Shown here: positions 8,751-10,329 of the stretch, piece by piece
Layout of the letters: every line of letters begins with the position of its first letter
Numbering within the stretch: the first letter of the stretch is position 1
Assembly (NCBI GenBank): GCA_937910305.1
Contig: CALEPS010000089.1
Location: 1-10,329 of the forward strand
Source: an uncultured Bacteroidales bacterium
GTDB taxonomy: Bacteria; Bacteroidota; Bacteroidia; Bacteroidales; Paludibacteraceae
DNA length: 10,329 nt
Direction of reading: 5' to 3'
The notes under the pieces: generated by a model
Seen by the model: only the letters and a program-made list of their open reading frames with translations
What the model was told of the DNA's origin: nothing
The model's database searches: none
Made by a program: the position numbers and the translations under genes

Positions 8751-8796
8751 CTACATTTTTCGGCAATATGTACTTGCATATTTCCGAAAAATGTAG
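8751..8796. repeat. 46-bp near-perfect palindrome between GH28 and the small secreted protein gene
   Basis: CTACATTTTTCGG (8751-8763) and CCGAAAAATGTAG (8784-8796) are a perfect 13-bp inverted repeat. Inside it, after one C/T mismatch, AATATG (8765-8770) pairs with CATATT (8777-8782), leaving the six-base centre TACTTG. Nineteen of twenty positions therefore pair. It begins 12 bases after the GH28 stop and ends exactly where the -7 box at 8797 begins. The centre holds the proposed -33 CTTG. Two readings fit: an operator for a dimeric regulator of the downstream promoter, or a transcript-end hairpin for the PUL operon. It lacks the T-run expected of a classic terminator, which favours the first or a double role. 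Confidence 0.75.
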
Positions 8797-8805
8797 TACC
8801 TTTGC
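8773..8805 (+). promoter_or_regulatory. Bacteroidetes-type promoter for the small secreted protein
   Basis: TACCTTTGC (8797-8805) matches the -7 consensus TAnnTTTGC exactly, and CTTG (8773-8776) lies 20 bases upstream as a three-of-four match to the -33 TTTG with the usual spacing. This is the best complete promoter in the window. Transcription would begin around 8811, so the secreted-protein gene is probably its own transcription unit, not the fifth gene of the PUL operon. Confidence 0.7.
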
Positions 8806-8810
8806 ACTCG

Positions 8811-8924
8811 AAATTGAAAAGTCAATTTAGCAAATGGCTTTGAGCCCCTAGGGCGGTCTTTTGTCTTTCGACTTTTGACTAAAATAAACAACTAATATTA
8901 TTAACTTTTAAAACTAAAAACATT
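8811..8924 (+). promoter_or_regulatory. Long, foldable 5' leader of the small secreted protein mRNA
   Basis: About 114 bases separate the predicted transcription start from the ATG at 8925. Several pairings are visible. AAAAGTC (8817-8823) can pair with GACTTTT (8870-8876), enclosing CAAA/TTTG (8831-8834 with 8860-8863) and either GGCT/AGCC (8836-8839 with 8843-8846) or GCCC/GGGC (8844-8847 with 8851-8854). AGTCAA (8820-8825) can alternatively pair with TTGACT (8875-8880), competing with the outer stem. The last 40 bases are very AT-rich and unstructured, as usual for Bacteroidetes ribosome entry. I do not recognise a known riboswitch. Confidence 0.4.
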
Positions 8925-9626
8925 ATGAAGAAAATTTTCCTCTTCGCAGCTGCTGTTGTTGCAGCTCTGACTGTTAACGCTAAGGTTATTGACCTTTCTG
9001 CTGTTGGCACGACTATTGCTGATTGGACTATTACTGAGGCTACCTTGAATGCAAGTAACTCTGACGAGGCTGCTGGTAAGTATGTGTATGATATTAAGGG
9101 TGGTGTTGCTAGCCAATCATACATTACCGCTGAGCCGGATGTTGTATTCCAGATTCAGAATGGTTCGGATAAAGCAAAAGCTTTCGTTGTTTATCCGGGC
9201 AAATGCTATGAGTTCGGTGGTAAGAACGGTATCTTGATTTTAAAGGGCACCAAAGCAGGTGACGCTATCAAGCTGACCATTGCAGCTAAAGGTGATAAGA
9301 ATTCCAATCTCAAGGACGATGCAGGTGCATATCCTAAGAATGCTGTGTTTGTAACGGAGGATCTTGTGTTACCTGCAAAGGGTAGCGAAGGTGCCGATGA
9401 GGATGGCTATTTTTGGAGAGAAATTGAGCTCACTTCTCTCGGTGGCGATGTAGAAATCAAGGAGTTCGTGAATGGTTATCGTATCAAGGCTCTTCAGATC
9501 GGTGCTGAACAACAAGCTATCGACAACATCGAGGCTGGAGAGAAAACCGTTAAGTTCTTCGAGAACGGTCAGCTCATCATCCTCAAGAACGGCGTTCGTT
9601 ACAACGCTCTTGGTGCAAAGCTTTGA
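8925..9626 (+). CDS. Small secreted protein of unknown function with type IX-like C-terminal tag
   Basis: I do not recognise this 233-residue protein. It has a clear signal peptide (Lys2-Lys3, hydrophobic 4-17, likely cleavage after VNA at 19). The mature part (about 20-195) is rich in Gly, Ala, Lys and Asp with alternating hydrophobic residues, has one Cys (94), and reads like a beta-sandwich: KYVYDIKGG, FVVYPGKCYEFGGKNGILIL, then a stretch ending in GYRIKALQIG (184-193) that resembles the last strands of jelly-roll domains in secreted Bacteroidales proteins. The end, residues about 205-233 (KTVKFFENGQLIILKNGVRY, then NALGAKL), matches my knowledge of reduced type IX secretion-like C-terminal tags in Bacteroides and Prevotella relatives. 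None of the four PUL proteins has this tag. It has its own promoter and leader, and codon choice looks less GC-rich than in the PUL genes. A glycan-binding or cell-surface role is a guess. Confidence 0.75.
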   Translation: MKKIFLFAAAVVAALTVNAKVIDLSAVGTTIADWTITEATLNASNSDEAAGKYVYDIKGGVASQSYITAEPDVVFQIQNGSDKAKAFVVYPGKCYEFGGKNGILILKGTKAGDAIKLTIAAKGDKNSNLKDDAGAYPKNAVFVTEDLVLPAKGSEGADEDGYFWREIELTSLGGDVEIKEFVNGYRIKALQIGAEQQAIDNIEAGEKTVKFFENGQLIILKNGVRYNALGAKL

Positions 9627-9649
9627 TTTACACCAACGGCTCTCTAAAG

Positions 9650-9667
9650 CTTGGTGCAAAACTCTAA
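9650..9667 (+). repeat. Displaced second copy of the small protein's last codons
   Basis: CTTGGTGCAAA occurs at 9609-9619, where it codes the terminal LGAK, and again at 9650-9660, 24 bases after the stop. With the next seven bases the similarity covers 18 positions with three differences, and the second copy again reads LGAKL-stop, but in another frame. It looks like a remnant of a duplication or recombination at the 3' end of the gene. Confidence 0.45.
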
Positions 9668-9698
9668 TAATCCAAGCATCAGCCAAGATTGACTGATT

Positions 9699-9739
9699 AC
9701 AATAAATGCAGACTCATCCGAGCCTGCATTTATTGTTTT
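9699..9739 (+). terminator. Strong hairpin terminator between convergent genes
   Basis: ACAATAAATGCAG (9699-9711) and CTGCATTTATTGT (9724-9736) form a perfect 13-bp stem with a 12-base loop, followed by T at 9736-9739. It begins 72 bases after the small protein's stop and lies between convergent genes. The T-run is on the plus-strand side, so it mainly ends the small-protein transcript; the A/T-rich stem may also slow transcripts coming from the minus-strand gene. Confidence 0.8.
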
Positions 9740-9750
9740 ACCTTATTGCG

Positions 9751-9783
9751 CTAGACGATACCTAGACCATACCTAGACGATAT
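9751..9783. repeat. Three tandem 11-bp repeats at the 3' end of the FAD dehydrogenase gene
   Basis: CTAGACGATAC (9751-9761), CTAGACCATAC (9762-9772) and CTAGACGATAT (9773-9783) stand head to tail, with one internal and one terminal difference between copies. The third copy contains the minus-strand stop codon (TAG, complement of CTA at 9773-9775) and the last two sense codons. The other two copies lie just downstream of the gene. Confidence 0.8.
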
Positions 9784-10329
9784 GTATAGTGTCTAACTGC
9801 TGTTGAACTATCTTCAATGCGGCGTTTATACCATCCAACGCACTACTCGTTATACCTCCTGCATAGCCGGCTCCTTCGCCGCAAGGGTATAAACCCGGCG
9901 TACTGACCGACTCCATCGTCTCCGGGTCACGGATGATACGCACCGGGCTGCTGCTACGACTCTCTACGCCTACGATAACAGCGTCATTAGTCAAGAAGCC
10001 GGGGTATTTCTTGTCAAAATCCCTAAACCCCTGTTGCAGCCTCTTGCCTATACCTGCGGGCAGCCACTGGTCCAGACGGCTGGGCACAATACCCGGCAGA
10101 TAACTGCATTTCGGCAGATCCTTGCTTGCTCTCCCCTCCACAAAATCCTTCATCCGCTGCGCCGGTGCCGCCGCTGAATTGTGAATTGTACATTGTGAAT
10201 TGTGAATTGAAGCAGCTTGCTCCCAAGCAAGCCGCTCCAGCGCTTCTTGATATGCCAGCCCTTTGAGAGGGTCATTTCCTGCAATGTCTTCCGGATTGAT
10301 CTGAACAACCATGCCGCTGTTGGCATAAG
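9773..10329 (-). CDS. FAD-dependent dehydrogenase, COG2509-type, C-terminal part (partial)
   Basis: The minus-strand frame is open to the right edge, so the gene continues beyond 10329; an internal Met at 10312 is not the likely start because the preceding codons (YANSG) also fit the family. The visible 184 residues match, as I know them, uncharacterised NAD(P)/FAD-dependent oxidoreductases of the COG2509 group, normally about 500 residues or more: APAQRMKDFVEGR (54-66), LPKCSYLPGIVPSRL (71-85), NDAVIVGVESRSSSPVRI (114-131), and the C-terminal flavin-binding GLYPCGEGAGYAGGITSS (145-162). The N-terminal dinucleotide-binding fold is outside the window. The substrate is unknown for the family. 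An unusual in-frame stretch, SIHNSQCTIHNS (40-51), is encoded by a heptamer array at 10175-10209. It is convergent to the small secreted gene and probably unrelated to pectin use. Confidence 0.85.
   Translation of the reverse strand, partial: YANSGMVVQINPEDIAGNDPLKGLAYQEALERLAWEQAASIHNSQCTIHNSAAAPAQRMKDFVEGRASKDLPKCSYLPGIVPSRLDQWLPAGIGKRLQQGFRDFDKKYPGFLTNDAVIVGVESRSSSPVRIIRDPETMESVSTPGLYPCGEGAGYAGGITSSALDGINAALKIVQQQLDTIHIV
10175..10209. repeat. Five-unit heptamer array inside the FAD dehydrogenase coding sequence
   Basis: Read on the plus strand, five 7-base units follow each other: TGAATTG, TGAATTG, TACATTG, TGAATTG, TGAATTG. On the coding (minus) strand this is a CAATTCA-type repeat translated as SIHNSQCTIHNS, just before the conserved APAQR motif. 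The AT-rich array contrasts with the GC-rich coding DNA on both sides and looks inserted. I recall similar short AATTCAC-type arrays between genes in Bacteroidales, but cannot verify that here. Confidence 0.8.

Noticed and set aside
10175..10209. CRISPR-like array
   Set aside because: The units are seven bases and directly abutting, with no spacers.

Overview
The window looks like a chromosomal segment of a Bacteroidales bacterium (Bacteroidetes), probably a gut or rumen glycan degrader. The reasons are the SusC/SusD pair, promoters with the Bacteroidetes -7 signature TAnnTTTGC instead of a sigma70-type box, near absence of Shine-Dalgarno sequences, and a secreted protein ending in a type IX-like C-terminal tag. 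I cannot place it to genus from the sequence alone.

Layout. Bases 1-150 are the 3' end of a gene for a four-cysteine zinc-ribbon tail, most like the tail of DNA topoisomerase III. Bases 151-320 hold a hairpin with a T-run, a -7 box and a short leader. Bases 321-8738 are four tightly spaced same-strand genes forming a small polysaccharide utilization locus (PUL) for pectin: a SusC-like TonB-dependent transporter, a SusD-like surface lipoprotein, a PL1 pectate lyase lipoprotein whose start overlaps the susD stop by 20 bases, and a GH28 polygalacturonase-type hydrolase. Bases 8739-8924 hold a 46-bp near-perfect palindrome wrapped around the -33 element of a good promoter, then a roughly 110-base leader that can fold. 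Bases 8925-9626 encode a small exported protein of unknown function. A strong terminator lies at 9699-9739. A convergent gene for a COG2509-type FAD-dependent dehydrogenase (9773 to beyond the right edge, minus strand) closes the window.

How the genes work together (inference from known PUL logic). The surface pectate lyase cuts homogalacturonan into oligosaccharides with unsaturated ends, SusD/SusC bind and import them with energy from TonB, and GH28 removes galacturonate in the periplasm. The enzymes for the unsaturated ends (GH105/GH88), a pectin methylesterase and a regulator (HTCS, SusR or ECF sigma/anti-sigma) are not in the window, so they would have to be beside it or elsewhere.

The least ordinary parts are non-coding or small: the palindromic promoter and leader in front of the orphan secreted protein, a displaced second copy of that protein's last codons after its stop, a five-unit heptamer array inside the coding sequence of the FAD dehydrogenase, and a triple 11-bp repeat that carries that gene's stop codon. 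I see no clear evidence of a wholly new system. The secreted orphan and its promoter region are the best candidates for something undescribed.
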